A DNA stretch of 64,000 bases from Okeanomitos corallinicola TIOX110 (GCF_038050375.1 NZ_CP150886.1:1653318-1717317); one strand, 5' to 3'. Shown: positions 39,092 through 48,345, numbered from the stretch's first letter. Translations and numbers: made by a program. The notes: generated from the sequence alone by a model not told the origin.

Positions 39092-39589
39092 TTATCTACG
39101 CAAATGTAAAATCGGCATTGCAAATAAACCCCAAGCTAAACCAGTTATTAAACCAAAGGGGGTGACAATATAATTATTAAAATCCCACAAATCGAAAATT
39201 TGGGCTGCGAGTTCTAAGGGATAAGCCATCATGAATACAGTAGCAAATGCTGCACCTATTAAACCATATTTATTTAACCAAAAAGTGCCTTTTCCGTTAG
39301 TTACAGCATACAAAATTCGGGTTATTAATAATCCTGTAACTGTGCCATAACAACGCATACACACTGCCATAAGGTGAGGTGTTGCTAACTCTAATCCCAT
39401 TGTTGGTTGGGGACAAACATGATTGCCCATAAAGTAAATTATATCCGCAATACCTGGAAGTACAAACACACCAGACGCAGCAAGAAAAGGTGCAATAGGT
39501 GGTCCAAATACCATTCCTACTAATAGGAAATCAGCGACAAAACTTACATAGCTGACTTGTGATTTGATTCTAAAAGCTTCTACCCGCAT
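39092..39589 (-). CDS. DUF2085 family membrane protein
   Basis: The product (165 aa) has about four membrane segments and the family signature GNHVCPQPTMGLELATPHLM followed by AVCMRCYGTVTG. His and Cys residues lie near the membrane face, which suggests metal or redox binding. Function unknown. It stands alone. Confidence 0.82.
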   Translation of the reverse strand: MRVEAFRIKSQVSYVSFVADFLLVGMVFGPPIAPFLAASGVFVLPGIADIIYFMGNHVCPQPTMGLELATPHLMAVCMRCYGTVTGLLITRILYAVTNGKGTFWLNKYGLIGAAFATVFMMAYPLELAAQIFDLWDFNNYIVTPFGLITGLAWGLFAMPILHLRR

Positions 39590-39721
39590 TAGACCTTCTT
39601 TTTTGGTTACATCATAGATATGGATATTTAATATTTACTTATTGTGTTACCTATGTTACTCTAGTTTCCGATTAATTAATGATCTTTAATTTTTAGCTCG
39701 ATGGTATCTTGAGGTAACTTT

Positions 39722-40588
39722 ATGAGTGTTAATTATACTAAATGGAGCTTTATTTTAGGAACTGGAATTGCTATGGCTACACTCGTATCTACTATTACAA
39801 TTCCAGAATTTAGGTGTTTTCTAGGGTTACAATCAGAACTATGTCCCGCAAAAGATAAATTAGTTAATATTAAATTAATAATAGAAACAGAACAATCTCA
39901 ACCCCTAGAAGGTGTAAAAGTATATTTTATCAATAACAATGGCGCTCCTGAAATTAAGAATACTAATAGTGATGGTTATGTTGATATTAGAATTCCCAGC
40001 ACAGAAGCTATTAATATCAAGTTAAGTAAACCAGGTTTTGAGACTTTAAATCGCACAATAAATTTAGGAATTGAACCAGAAACAACTAAACAATATAAAC
40101 TCAAACAAACAATTAATTTACCTACTGAACCTACAGATAACCAGACACCTGATAAACCTGATACTCCTCCTAAACCTAAACCTGATACTCCTGCTAAACA
40201 AAGTGCAAGCACTTGTACAAAGGTTAGCGGGAGGACGGATACAGAAGATTATTCTGAAGACATATCAGTAGGACGAAAGCCTTTAAAGCCTCGTAGACGT
40301 GTACGGTTGTATAAAGATGATATTCGTTCATTAACCTGTAGAATAACGCAAAATGCAGGTATTATAACCTTCATTTATGCAATTCCTGATAATTCCACTT
40401 TAGAACAAGTAAATATTTCATTTTATTTAGATGGAAACCCAGCGGAATCCGTCAATATCAATCGAGGTAGTTCAGTATCTGTGACTTTGGACACTAAAAG
40501 CAAAAGTAGCTATGCCATTGATTACAAAGTTGTTCTTAGCAACTATTACAGAGATTACCTTTATTTTATTTCCACATCTGGAAATTAG
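39722..40588 (+). CDS. Hypothetical protein with carboxypeptidase-regulatory-like domain
   Basis: The product (288 aa) has an N-terminal hydrophobic anchor (WSFILGTGIAMATLVSTITI) and a beta-sandwich domain (about 58-130; QPLEGVKVYFINNNGAPEIK, TNSDGYVDIRIPS) like CarboxypepD_reg/PEGA modules. A Pro/Lys/Asp linker (about 138-160) leads to a C-terminal beta-rich domain of unknown family (about 165-288). An extracytoplasmic location is expected. No enzyme motif is seen. Confidence 0.65.
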   Translation: MSVNYTKWSFILGTGIAMATLVSTITIPEFRCFLGLQSELCPAKDKLVNIKLIIETEQSQPLEGVKVYFINNNGAPEIKNTNSDGYVDIRIPSTEAINIKLSKPGFETLNRTINLGIEPETTKQYKLKQTINLPTEPTDNQTPDKPDTPPKPKPDTPAKQSASTCTKVSGRTDTEDYSEDISVGRKPLKPRRRVRLYKDDIRSLTCRITQNAGIITFIYAIPDNSTLEQVNISFYLDGNPAESVNINRGSSVSVTLDTKSKSSYAIDYKVVLSNYYRDYLYFISTSGN

Positions 40589-40863
40589 GGTTAATAAAAT
40601 ATTAGAGATTCTCATGTGGATTTATACTATACACATTTCTCGTAACCGCGCTACTAATTTTGCGGCTGTTCATTCTGCTTGTTCTGCTCTTAATCTTTCT
40701 AATTAGGCTTTCTTCTTTACCCACTAATAATAAACTAATACTTTGTTGAAATTGCCCATATTATAACTCTCTGCGTTCTCTGCGCCTCTGCGTGAAAAAA
40801 ACAAAGACACAAAAACGCCCAGAAAAACCGTTTGCGTCTTTGCGCCTTTGCGTGAGATACTTA
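40589..40863. other. Intergenic region with dispersed GCGTTCTCTGCG-type repeat
   Basis: From 40757 onward this is the left part of a ~250-bp direct repeat (see below). Before that I see only a short frame at 40613-40705 with no support. Confidence 0.5.
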
Positions 40864-41012
40864 TTAACCTACATTAGCCACATAAGGACTTGTCAATTTA
40901 TCCAACTGCTGAATTAGCAAACTTAGGAATAAACCCACATCTGTCACTACACCTACAGATTCTATTGAACCGCGATCGCTCAATTTCGTCACTACCGCTG
41001 GGTTAATATCCA
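40757..41012. repeat. Direct repeat copy A, containing the 3' end of the AgrE gene
   Basis: These 256 bp repeat 41684-41935 in the same orientation with few differences (mainly 4 extra A in a homopolymer). 40757-40863 is a dispersed TCTGCGTTCTCTGCGCC / TTTGCGTCTTTGCGCC non-coding repeat; 40864-41012 is agrE coding sequence. Confidence 0.92.
40864..41012 (-). pseudogene. Orphan 3' fragment of the AgrE/ArgZ gene
   Basis: About 49 codons matching the C-terminus of the complete gene at 41787-43898, ending in the same SPYVANVG. It has no start and stops matching abruptly at 41012. It is the by-product of the duplication that brackets the VapBC-type module. Confidence 0.88.
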
Positions 41013-41037
41013 TATATTACCTGAAAAATATTAAAAT

Positions 41038-41430
41038 TTACCAAATAACTGAATCATAAAATCCCATGATTATTTTATCTGCTGTAATTAAATTAGCCTG
41101 ATATTTTTTAGCTAAAGCAACAATAACCCTGTCTGCGGGGTCTTTATGACTCCATTCTAAAGCAACACTTTCTAACCATAAATTTTCATCAATGGGAATT
41201 ATTGTAATCACATCAGATTTTTGTAAAGTCTCCAGATAAGTTGTTAAAGAAATTCCTAAATCTAACTTTTGATTTTTAACTTTAATGGCGATTTCCCAAA
41301 GCGAAATAGAAGCAACCAAACCATTTTTCTCAACTTCCATCTTTTCACAAGCTGATTTTGCTAGAAGAGAAAGTTTATCTGGATCAAGACTCTACCAAAT
41401 TAAGGCACAAGTATCTAAAACAACAGTCAT
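41038..41430 (-). pseudogene. PIN-domain (VapC-type) toxin with an in-frame stop
   Basis: From ATG 41430, overlapping the antitoxin stop by ATGA, the frame reads MTVVLDTCALIW, hits TAG at 41392-41394 (codon 13), then continues SLDPDKLSLLAKSACEK and so on to 41038. The stop sits where homologues usually have Trp or a similar residue, so one point change disables the toxin. Reinitiation at ATG 41340 would give 100 aa (VASISLWEIAIKVKNQKL..., HKDPADRVIVALAKKYQ, LITAD) lacking the first catalytic Asp. The ribonuclease is probably inactive. Confidence 0.8.
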
Positions 41431-41654
41431 ATATCTCCCCATTCTTCAGTTGTGGGTGTGGTGATATCTTCAAAATATTGAACTTTACCGCGAAGGGGAC
41501 TAAATAATTCTGCTGTTGAACTTTTTACACCAATATTTTCCGGTGTTGTAGTTTCTATAAAAGTGATTAAAACTTGGCTTTCTAAGATATTGGGTGGAAT
41601 TTCAGCTAACTCAATTGTTCCATTTTTGTAAATTCCTTTAACAGTTTGTAGCAT
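41427..41654 (-). CDS. Antitoxin of VapB/DUF2281-like type
   Basis: The product (75 aa) begins MLQTVKGIYKNGTIELAEIP, a common opening of small antitoxins paired with PIN toxins, and has an acidic C-terminus that would bind the toxin. The stop overlaps the toxin start by 4 bp. With the toxin broken, this antitoxin may be left without its partner. Confidence 0.75.
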   Translation of the reverse strand: MLQTVKGIYKNGTIELAEIPPNILESQVLITFIETTTPENIGVKSSTAELFSPLRGKVQYFEDITTPTTEEWGDI

Positions 41655-41683
41655 AGTGAATTATCTCCTGTGTTGGTGATACT

Positions 41684-41935
41684 CATATTATATCTCTCTG
41701 CGTTCTCTGCGCCTCTGCGTGAAACAAAGACACAAAAACGCCCAGAAAAACCCTTTGCGTCTTTGCGCCTTTGCGTGAGATACTTATTAACCTACATTAG
41801 CCACATAAGGACTTGTCAATTTATCCAACTGCTGAATTAGCAAACTTAGGAATAAACCCACATCTGTCACTACACCTACAGACTCGACAGAACCGCGATC
41901 GCTTAATTTTGTCACTACCGCTGGGTTAATATCCA
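41684..41935. repeat. Direct repeat copy B, including the native AgrE 3' end
   Basis: The second copy of the ~250-bp repeat. The part 41787-41935 is the genuine 3' end of the AgrE gene and 41684-41786 the following non-coding dispersed repeat. Confidence 0.92.
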
Positions 41936-43898
41936 CACATACCATCTTCACCCCTGCTGGTGTCATATTTCCCACCCCAATAGAATGCAGCATGGAAGAT
42001 AGCATCAAAATCATATCTGCACCTTGAACAATTTTAGCGTATTCCTGTTGTGCTAATATCAGGTTCATTTGCGTATCTGGTAAAGGGCCATCATCCCGAA
42101 TTGAACCAGCTAGGGAAAAGGGAATGTTATTTTTCACACATTCATACATGACCCCACTTTTCACTACTCCCGCTTCTACAGCGTTAGCTATGCTACCAAA
42201 ACGGCGAATGATATTAATGACTTTGAGGTGATGTCGGTGGCCACCGCGCACAGCTACACCGCGTTTCATATCTACACCGAGAGATGTTCCCAGTAGATTT
42301 TGTTCCATGTCATGAACTGCAATCGCATTTCCCCCTAAAAGTCCCTGTACGTATCCTTCACGAACTAATCTGGATAAATGCTCACCACCACCGGTGTGAA
42401 TTACCACTGGGCCAGCAGTGACCACTACTTTACCACCACTATCCTTGATTTTACGTAATTCCCAGGCTACTTGTTCTACAACTAATTCCACCCGTCTTTC
42501 ACTGGAAACACCGGAAGACATGAAGGTAAATTCTTGGGAGTTGCGTTGTTCGCGGGATTCGGTTTTGCGGATAGTACGGATACCTAAAACATCCACTACT
42601 ACCTGTTCACCAATTTCTAAATCCCGTAATAGTTTACACCGAGCTATTTTACCATTAGCAGTTTGAGAAATGGCGATCGCTCCATCCATGCGTTGATTTT
42701 GCACTTTGAGCCATTCCCCATTTACCCGGATTTCAGTGGGATAAATTGTACTAACATAGAAATCATCAGGAGCTACACCCGCTTGTAACACAGGTTCTAA
42801 CTTAGCATCTCGTTCATCCTGGGGTAAATCAACCGCACCTAAATCAATCAATTGAGAAATGATTTCTTCCATCACTTCGTGGGATGGTGCTGTTACTCTC
42901 ACCTCAGCAGCGGATGTACTTTGACGTTGTTCTCCTAAATTGAATTTAAGAACTTGGAAACTACCCCCCATTTCCACAATTAAATCTAAAGCCCGGTTAA
43001 TCAAACCTGCATCTAATAAATGTCCTTCCAAGCGAATTACACGACTTTCTACTTGAGTGATAGCGTGTATTTCTTCTCTGACAGGTTCAGTCACCCGTAG
43101 AGTTAAGCATTTAGCTGCACCACCAGCTTTCAGGAATTCGGTTAAAGGTGTTTCAATAACTTGAAAACCAACTTCTGCTAACCGTGATTTTAAACTATCA
43201 CTGGCTTTGTTCATAATCACGATGCTTTCTACATTCACCGCATTACAAGCAAAGTTAACCGCATCAGTTTCTGCAATAGCAATCCGCTTTTCTGGAGCAA
43301 CGCGCATTTCAATCACCCGGTTAGAATAGGAATCAAACGCACCGGGATAATATAGCAAATAACCATTAGCTAGGGGACAAAAGCAAGTATCAAGGTGATA
43401 AAAACGTTCATCCATTAAGCGCAGAGAAATCACCTCAATGTCCAACCATTTAGCTAGGTAGGGGTGAGAATCTAATTCTGACCGAAAACCATATCCAGCC
43501 CATAACCAACGCCCTTCTCGGTCTAATAGCGCGTCACCTGCACCTTCAAAGGGTAAGTCTTTGGGAAGAGTGTAAACATGATAACCATTATTTTCAAACC
43601 ACTGTTGAAAATACGGTTCTTCCCCTTGACGTTCTTTATGTAAAAAGCGGCTGAGAACGACATTTTGACCAAGTACCAAACCTGCATTGGCACTGAATAC
43701 CATATCAGGCCAGCCTTTTTCTGGGGCGACTAAATCAACAATGGCATGATCTTTGATAACATTGTATAATTTATTCCATTGCTCCACCGCGCGATCGCGT
43801 GATGACTTGTGAATATTTCCCTCCATCCAAGGATTAATCACATAATCTACATCGTAATGATCGGGAGCGCACATTAAAAACCGAATTTGGGAAACCAT
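41787..43898 (-). CDS. agrE: Bifunctional arginine dihydrolase / ornithine cyclodeaminase (AgrE/ArgZ type)
   Basis: The product (703 aa) has an N-terminal amidinotransferase-fold domain (about 1-280; MCAPDHYDVDYVINPWMEGN, substrate residues, active Cys in GGAAKCLTL) and a C-terminal LOR/SDH-like (TIGR00300) domain (about 290-700; VVVTAGPVVIHTGGGEHLSR, LLGGNAIAVHDMEQN). The first converts arginine to ornithine, CO2 and ammonia. The second handles ornithine to proline. The enzyme is central to cyanophycin nitrogen use in cyanobacteria. The 3' end is partly duplicated downstream. Confidence 0.93.
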   Translation of the reverse strand: MVSQIRFLMCAPDHYDVDYVINPWMEGNIHKSSRDRAVEQWNKLYNVIKDHAIVDLVAPEKGWPDMVFSANAGLVLGQNVVLSRFLHKERQGEEPYFQQWFENNGYHVYTLPKDLPFEGAGDALLDREGRWLWAGYGFRSELDSHPYLAKWLDIEVISLRLMDERFYHLDTCFCPLANGYLLYYPGAFDSYSNRVIEMRVAPEKRIAIAETDAVNFACNAVNVESIVIMNKASDSLKSRLAEVGFQVIETPLTEFLKAGGAAKCLTLRVTEPVREEIHAITQVESRVIRLEGHLLDAGLINRALDLIVEMGGSFQVLKFNLGEQRQSTSAAEVRVTAPSHEVMEEIISQLIDLGAVDLPQDERDAKLEPVLQAGVAPDDFYVSTIYPTEIRVNGEWLKVQNQRMDGAIAISQTANGKIARCKLLRDLEIGEQVVVDVLGIRTIRKTESREQRNSQEFTFMSSGVSSERRVELVVEQVAWELRKIKDSGGKVVVTAGPVVIHTGGGEHLSRLVREGYVQGLLGGNAIAVHDMEQNLLGTSLGVDMKRGVAVRGGHRHHLKVINIIRRFGSIANAVEAGVVKSGVMYECVKNNIPFSLAGSIRDDGPLPDTQMNLILAQQEYAKIVQGADMILMLSSMLHSIGVGNMTPAGVKMVCVDINPAVVTKLSDRGSVESVGVVTDVGLFLSLLIQQLDKLTSPYVANVG

Positions 43899-44261
43899 AA
43901 AAAATTTTACTTCGTTTTTGAGTATTCTTTCTTGGATACAGAGTTTTGGTGTGACAAGTCTGTCAAATCTGCTACTTAACCTCTACCTTTTGTTCTTGGT
44001 AGGCTTTACAAGGATATCGTTATTATTCTATTACTGCTATGGGGAAATGGAGAGGGTACAAAGAAAAAATATGTTTTGTTAAGATGTGATGCTATTTTTA
44101 ACTCTTATGTATTTAAATATACATTTAAAGTAAGTATTTATGAATAACAAGAAAAAAAGGATTGAAAGAAGCTTTTAGTGATATAAGAGGGCTAGTAACT
44201 GAATCAAAATATATATCTAAATCTACTCATATCTACTTAATAAGTATGCTATACTTCAGAT
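43899..44261. other. Intergenic region upstream of AgrE and of the IS607 remnant
   Basis: AT-rich with no gene visible. The AgrE promoter should be here. The right end (from about 44219) belongs to the IS607-type element. Confidence 0.5.
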
Positions 44262-44570
44262 ATGAGTAAACTAACTATATCAGAGGCAGCAAAATTAAAA
44301 GGTGTAAGTGTTTATACTCTCAGAAGATGGGAATTAGAGGGTAAAATAATACCAAAAAGAACCCCCAATGGACATAGACGTTATGATTTGGCTCAATTGT
44401 TAGGATTCAAATCAGAATTGTCTTATACTATTGGTTACTGTAGAGTCTCTAGCTATGAGCAAAAAGATGATTTAGAACGTCAAAAACAAGTAGTGGAATT
44501 ATATTGCGCTCAACATGGTTGGCAGTTTGAAATTATTGAGGAGTTAAAAGATATTGCTACTAGGCTTTAA
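44262..44570 (+). pseudogene. Truncated IS607 serine recombinase TnpA
   Basis: The product (102 aa) has the MerR-like HTH (LTISEAAKLKGVSVYTLRRW) and the first part of the serine resolvase domain (YTIGYCRVSSYEQKDDLERQ, containing the nucleophile Ser), then ends abruptly at IIEELKDIATRL. Family members are about 190-220 aa, so most of the catalytic domain is missing. The stop overlaps the tnpB start, which suggests an internal deletion that fused the tnpA front to tnpB. Confidence 0.82.
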
Positions 44571-45639
44571 AACTGAGTTAAAGTTACACCACATTCAACG
44601 AATAAACATAGTCAAACACTGTGGAGTAGCCCGTCATGCTTGGAACTGGGCATTATCTCTAACTAAACAAATATTAGACCATAACCAAAATAATCCGGAT
44701 CATAAAATCAAATTTCCCACAGCAATTGATTTACATAAATGGTTAGTAGCTTTAGTAAAACCTGAACATCAATGGTATTATGAATGTTCTAAATCAGCCC
44801 CACAGGAATCACTCAGAAATTTAAGAAAATCCTGGGATAGATGTTTTCAAAAAAAATCAGGAGTCCCCAGATTTAAAAAGAAAGGTAAACATGATAGTTT
44901 TACTCTGGAAGGAACTGTCAAAATCTTAGGTAATAACAAAATTCAAGTTCCAAAAATAGGGATATTAAGGACTTATGAAAGATTGCCTCAAACTCAACCC
45001 AAATCTGTCACCATCAGTCGCCAAGCCGATAGATGGTTTATTAGTTTCAAAATAGAAGTAGAATCAAAAATATTAAGTTCAGATAGTATTGTCGGTGTAG
45101 ATTTAGGAGTGAAAAACCTAGCAACATTATCTACAGGTGAAGTCATACCTGGAGCTAAATCTTATCAAAAATATCAATCAAAATTAAGGAGACTACAATG
45201 GTTAAATAGACATAAAATCATTGGCTCAAGCAATTGGAAAAAGGCTCAAATCAAAATAGCTAGGTTACATCAAAAGATAGTAAATATCAGAAAAGATACA
45301 TTACATAAATTAACTACATTATTAGCCAAAAACCACGGTGTGATAGTGATAGAAGATTTGAATGTATCAGGGATGTTAGCTAATCATAAACTAGCAAAGG
45401 CAATTTCTGATATGGGCTTTTATGAATTGAGGAGACAATTAGAGTACAAATGTCAACTGTACGGTTCAAAATTAATGATAGTTGATAGGTGGTTTCCTAG
45501 TTCTAAAACCTGCTCTCACTGTGGAGTAAAAAAGGAAACACTCTTATTGAGTGAAAGAGTGTTTCAGTGTGATAGCTGTGGGTTTGAATGTGACAGAGAT
45601 TTAAACGCGGCTATGAATCTCGCTCAAGCTGTCAGTTAG
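44554..45639 (+). CDS. TnpB RNA-guided nuclease (IS607/IS605 OrfB)
   Basis: TTG start, 361 aa. The RuvC-like core is complete: GVDLGVKNLATLSTG (Asp), GVIVIEDLNVSGM (Glu), and CDRDLNAAMNLAQA (Asp) with zinc cysteines CSHCG...CDSCGFECD. The N-terminal region (LLGFKTELKLHHIQ, GVARHAWNWALS) is typical. TnpB proteins are RNA-guided endonucleases that cut donor DNA and help keep the element; the guide RNA is normally made from the end of tnpB and the element's right end. Whether it is active here is unknown. Confidence 0.9.
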   Translation: MLLGFKTELKLHHIQRINIVKHCGVARHAWNWALSLTKQILDHNQNNPDHKIKFPTAIDLHKWLVALVKPEHQWYYECSKSAPQESLRNLRKSWDRCFQKKSGVPRFKKKGKHDSFTLEGTVKILGNNKIQVPKIGILRTYERLPQTQPKSVTISRQADRWFISFKIEVESKILSSDSIVGVDLGVKNLATLSTGEVIPGAKSYQKYQSKLRRLQWLNRHKIIGSSNWKKAQIKIARLHQKIVNIRKDTLHKLTTLLAKNHGVIVIEDLNVSGMLANHKLAKAISDMGFYELRRQLEYKCQLYGSKLMIVDRWFPSSKTCSHCGVKKETLLLSERVFQCDSCGFECDRDLNAAMNLAQAVS

Positions 45640-45750
45640 ACAGTGTTAGCCTGTGGACTGAATAGTGCCGACACTTTCAGGGTGAAGCAGGAAGTAAACG
45701 ACGCTCAAAAGTCAGCCTTTCGCCAGATAGGTAGATTTGAGTAGGTTTTA
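45600..45750 (+). ncRNA. Possible TnpB guide RNA (omega RNA) region
   Basis: In related elements the guide RNA scaffold overlaps the 3' end of tnpB and ends at the right border. The sequence here after the stop (GTGTTAGCCTGTGGACTGAA...CACTTTCAGGGTGAAG) can pair in parts. The placement is inferred from family knowledge, not from a recognised covariance model. Confidence 0.35.
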
Positions 45751-45882
45751 TATAACGGTTATTGGAAGTAGAATTAATGGAAACTATCACTTGCCTCCTG
45801 CGTGTCACCGATAAAAAGATCAATCCCAATAGAGATTGTGGGATATTCTTATATAAGATAGAGATTCGCACATAGAAGTAGA

Positions 45883-47049
45883 ATGAAACTGGCAGCAAGA
45901 GTAAGTCAGGTGACACCCTCGATCACCTTAGCGATCGCAGCTAAAGCTAAGGCTATGAAAGCAGAGGGCATTGATGTATGTAGTTTTAGTGCCGGTGAAC
46001 CAGATTTTGACACTCCGGCACATATCAAAGCAGCCGCCGCTAAAGCTTTGGATGAAGGTAAAACTAAGTATGGTCCAGCAGCAGGTGAACCCAAATTAAG
46101 GGAGGCGATCGCCAATAAGCTGAAAACTAGCAATGGTCTGGATTATAAAGCGGAGAATGTTCTCGTTACAAATGGTGGTAAGCATTCTCTCTACAACTTA
46201 ATGGTGGCATTAATTGACCCCGGTGATGAGGTAATTATCCCTGCACCCTATTGGTTAAGTTATCCGGAAATGGTAACGTTAGCTGGTGGTAAGTCGGTAA
46301 TAGTCCATACAGATGCTTCCACAGGCTACAAAATCACCCCAGAACAGCTAAAAAAAGCAATTACCCCAAAAACTAAGTTATTTATCCTTAACTCTCCTTC
46401 TAACCCCACCGGGATGGTGTACACCCCAGAGGAAATTAAGGCTTTAGCTCAGGTAATAGTTGATGCAGATATCTTAGTTGTGTCTGATGAGATATACGAA
46501 AAAATTCTCTATGATGGCGCTGAACATATCAGCATTGGTTCTTTAGGTGCAGAGATTTTTGCTCGGACTTTAATTAGTAATGGTTTTGCTAAGGGTTACT
46601 CAATGACTGGGTGGCGCTTGGGTTATTTAGCTGGGCCATTGGAAATTATTAAAGCGGCAAGTACCATCCAAGGACATAGTACATCAAATGTGTGTACCTT
46701 TGCCCAGTATGGGGCGATCGCCGCGTTGGAAAGTTCCCAAGACTGTGTAGAGGAAATGCGTCAAGCATTCGCTAAACGTCGTCAGGTGATGTTTGACAGA
46801 CTTAACGCTATTCCTGGATTAAGTTGTCTCAAACCCGATGGTGCTTTTTATCTGTTCCCCGATATCAGCAAAACCGGCTTGAAGTCTCTGGAATTTTGCA
46901 ATGCTTTATTGGAAGCACATCAAGTTGCAGTTATTCCCGGTGTAGCTTTTAGTGCTGATAACAACATCCGCCTTTCCTATGCTACGGATATGGCAACTAT
47001 AGAAAAGGGGATGGATAGGTTAGAGAAGTTTGTCCGTTCGAGAATTTAA
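45883..47049 (+). CDS. aspC: Aspartate aminotransferase (class I PLP enzyme)
   Basis: The product (388 aa) has the fold-type I motifs: [47 protein letters not shown] (PLP-binding Asn), [10 protein letters not shown] (Asp) and [20 protein letters not shown] (PLP Lys). It exchanges amino groups between aspartate and 2-oxoglutarate; the AT-Ib subgroup may also use prephenate. A HIP1 site lies in the 5' end. Confidence 0.92.
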   Translation: MKLAARVSQVTPSITLAIAAKAKAMKAEGIDVCSFSAGEPDFDTPAHIKAAAAKALDEGKTKYGPAAGEPKLREAIANKLKTSNGLDYKAENVLVTNGGKHSLYNLMVALIDPGDEVIIPAPYWLSYPEMVTLAGGKSVIVHTDASTGYKITPEQLKKAITPKTKLFILNSPSNPTGMVYTPEEIKALAQVIVDADILVVSDEIYEKILYDGAEHISIGSLGAEIFARTLISNGFAKGYSMTGWRLGYLAGPLEIIKAASTIQGHSTSNVCTFAQYGAIAALESSQDCVEEMRQAFAKRRQVMFDRLNAIPGLSCLKPDGAFYLFPDISKTGLKSLEFCNALLEAHQVAVIPGVAFSADNNIRLSYATDMATIEKGMDRLEKFVRSRI

Positions 47050-47051
47050 TA

Positions 47052-47073
47052 GGTGACAGGTGACAGGTGACAG
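47052..47073. repeat. GGTGACA repeat after aspC
   Basis: Three GGTGACA units, starting 2 bp after the aspC stop codon. Confidence 0.85.
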
Positions 47074-47119
47074 AAAGTAGTGTTTTCGTGGGGGTTTATC
47101 TGTTAGCTTCCACACCCGT

Positions 47120-47235
47120 CAGAGAATAAATTCTCTGTCTCATAGCTCAAGTCCGTTAAAACGGACTAATCAATTTTTCTAGTGTTTAGTCATCTTTAGA
47201 TGACTTTCGCTATTAGCAAGGAACTTGAGTTCCTT
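47120..47235. repeat. Element of four tandem 7-bp hairpins
   Basis: Four palindromes of identical geometry (7-bp perfect stem, 4-base loop) occur at 47120-47137 (CAGAGAA/TTCTCTG, loop TAAA), 47150-47167 (AGTCCGT/ACGGACT, loop TAAA), 47188-47205 (AGTCATC/GATGACT, loop TTTA) and 47218-47235 (AAGGAAC/GTTCCTT, loop TTGA). Starts are 30, 38 and 30 bp apart. It lies between aspC and the WYL regulator gene, in the convergent gap. It may be a structured RNA, a non-autonomous element or a protein-binding array. Confidence 0.7.
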
Positions 47236-47355
47236 GTGGGATAGAGGTTTTACGTTAAGTTGACACCAATGAGCTTATGCTTTAACCCTACAGGAGTGAG
47301 GAAATAGAGAGTCAATATTTATCCCCACCTTCCTATCTCCCCTCCTCCCCTCTTA

Positions 47356-47386
47356 ACTGTCACCTGTTCCCTGTCACCTGTTCCCT
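47356..47386. repeat. CTGTCAC/CTGTTCC repeat at the end of the WYL gene
   Basis: Alternating CTGTCAC and CTGTTCC heptamers reach the stop region of the regulator gene. The rest of the 47050-47373 gap is the hairpin element and pyrimidine-rich sequence. Confidence 0.7.
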
Positions 47387-48234
47387 AAAATGTCATATTT
47401 CTGACATTGTTCTATGAGTTTTTGTTTAATCAGCGATCGCACATTTTCCGGTGAGACTATTTCACAATTTTCTCCATAACGCATAATTTCCCGCACTAAC
47501 CAGAAAGGGTTTGACACTGTTCTCACCACTTGACGCACCTCTCCAATTACCTCGTTGCTGATGTCGTTGGGTTTTGGTTCATAGGCTTTTACCATTCCCT
47601 TATAAAAGTGTAAGTGTACTTTCAGGAAATCTAAACCTTCATGTCGCCATTGTCCGTTGACTGGGACAACTCCTTTAATTCTATCCAGACGTAAACAGCG
47701 GTTGTGTATCAGTTCTGGAAAGTCTTGTTTGACAATATCTTCAGTTTCATCACACCAAATATTTAAGAAAAAACGCTTCTCTTCAAAGGAAATTTCCGCA
47801 TAACGCACAGTAAATGATGTGTCCTGTCCTTGGGAATTGGTATAGAGTAAGTGGAATGGTTGTTGACTTTGGCGAAATTGATCTACAAGTATGCGCCATG
47901 CTTCCGTCGGTTGACTAACTTGTTGGAGTAGCAATTGACGCATTGGAGGTTCAAGTTGTCCGCGTTCCAGTAACAAACTAGAGACAGTTTGCGCTTGTTC
48001 AATAAAACCCGAATCCTTGAGTATTCCTATAGCTTGCTGGAGTGCGGTTACTTGTGTTGAGTTGAGGGTGAAAGGTTCACCGACTTCAAACTCTTTTTGG
48101 GCGATCGCTACCAGTAATCCAGATATACTGGGTGATTTTCCCCAGAAGATTCGCAATTTGCGAGCAATTTCTTCTAGTTGTTCCTTTGTCCCAGCCGGAA
48201 TTGACAGTGTAATTGTTTCTTTTTTCCTAGACAT
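47374..48234 (-). CDS. WYL-domain transcriptional regulator of the CRISPR locus
   Basis: The product (286 aa) has a ribbon-helix-helix-like N-terminus (KKETITLSIPAGTKEQLEEI), helical middle, WYL-type core (FHLLYTNSQGQDTSFTVRYA, about 135-200) and the C-terminal WCX-like region (VVRTVSNPFWLVREIMRYGE). WYL domains bind ligands, probably nucleotides, to control transcription. A WYL-type protein, Sll7009, represses the I-D locus of Synechocystis 6803. It diverges from the cas-side genes here, so control of this locus is likely but inferred. Confidence 0.85.
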   Translation of the reverse strand: MSRKKETITLSIPAGTKEQLEEIARKLRIFWGKSPSISGLLVAIAQKEFEVGEPFTLNSTQVTALQQAIGILKDSGFIEQAQTVSSLLLERGQLEPPMRQLLLQQVSQPTEAWRILVDQFRQSQQPFHLLYTNSQGQDTSFTVRYAEISFEEKRFFLNIWCDETEDIVKQDFPELIHNRCLRLDRIKGVVPVNGQWRHEGLDFLKVHLHFYKGMVKAYEPKPNDISNEVIGEVRQVVRTVSNPFWLVREIMRYGENCEIVSPENVRSLIKQKLIEQCQKYDILGNR

Positions 48235-48345
48235 TTACAAAACTGTAATTACATTATTGACATATTGCTGATTTACAGTTATTGTATCTGTATACAAGGT
48301 GAATGGATAACTTTTTGGGGTAAACTTATTTAGATACTTGTTTTT

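Larger units (their letters stand above)
44219..45748 (+). mobile_element. IS607-type element with truncated tnpA and intact tnpB
   Basis: It contains a MerR-HTH serine recombinase start followed directly by tnpB. Imperfect inverted ends are visible: 44219-44239 (AAATCTACTCATATCTACTTA) and the complement of 45727-45748 (AAACCTACTCAAATCTACCTA). The exact borders are inferred. With its recombinase cut short the element should not move by itself. Confidence 0.7.

Noticed and set aside
40613-40705. Short frame downstream of the regulatory-like domain protein
   Set aside because: 30 codons, no ribosome binding site or recognisable sequence.
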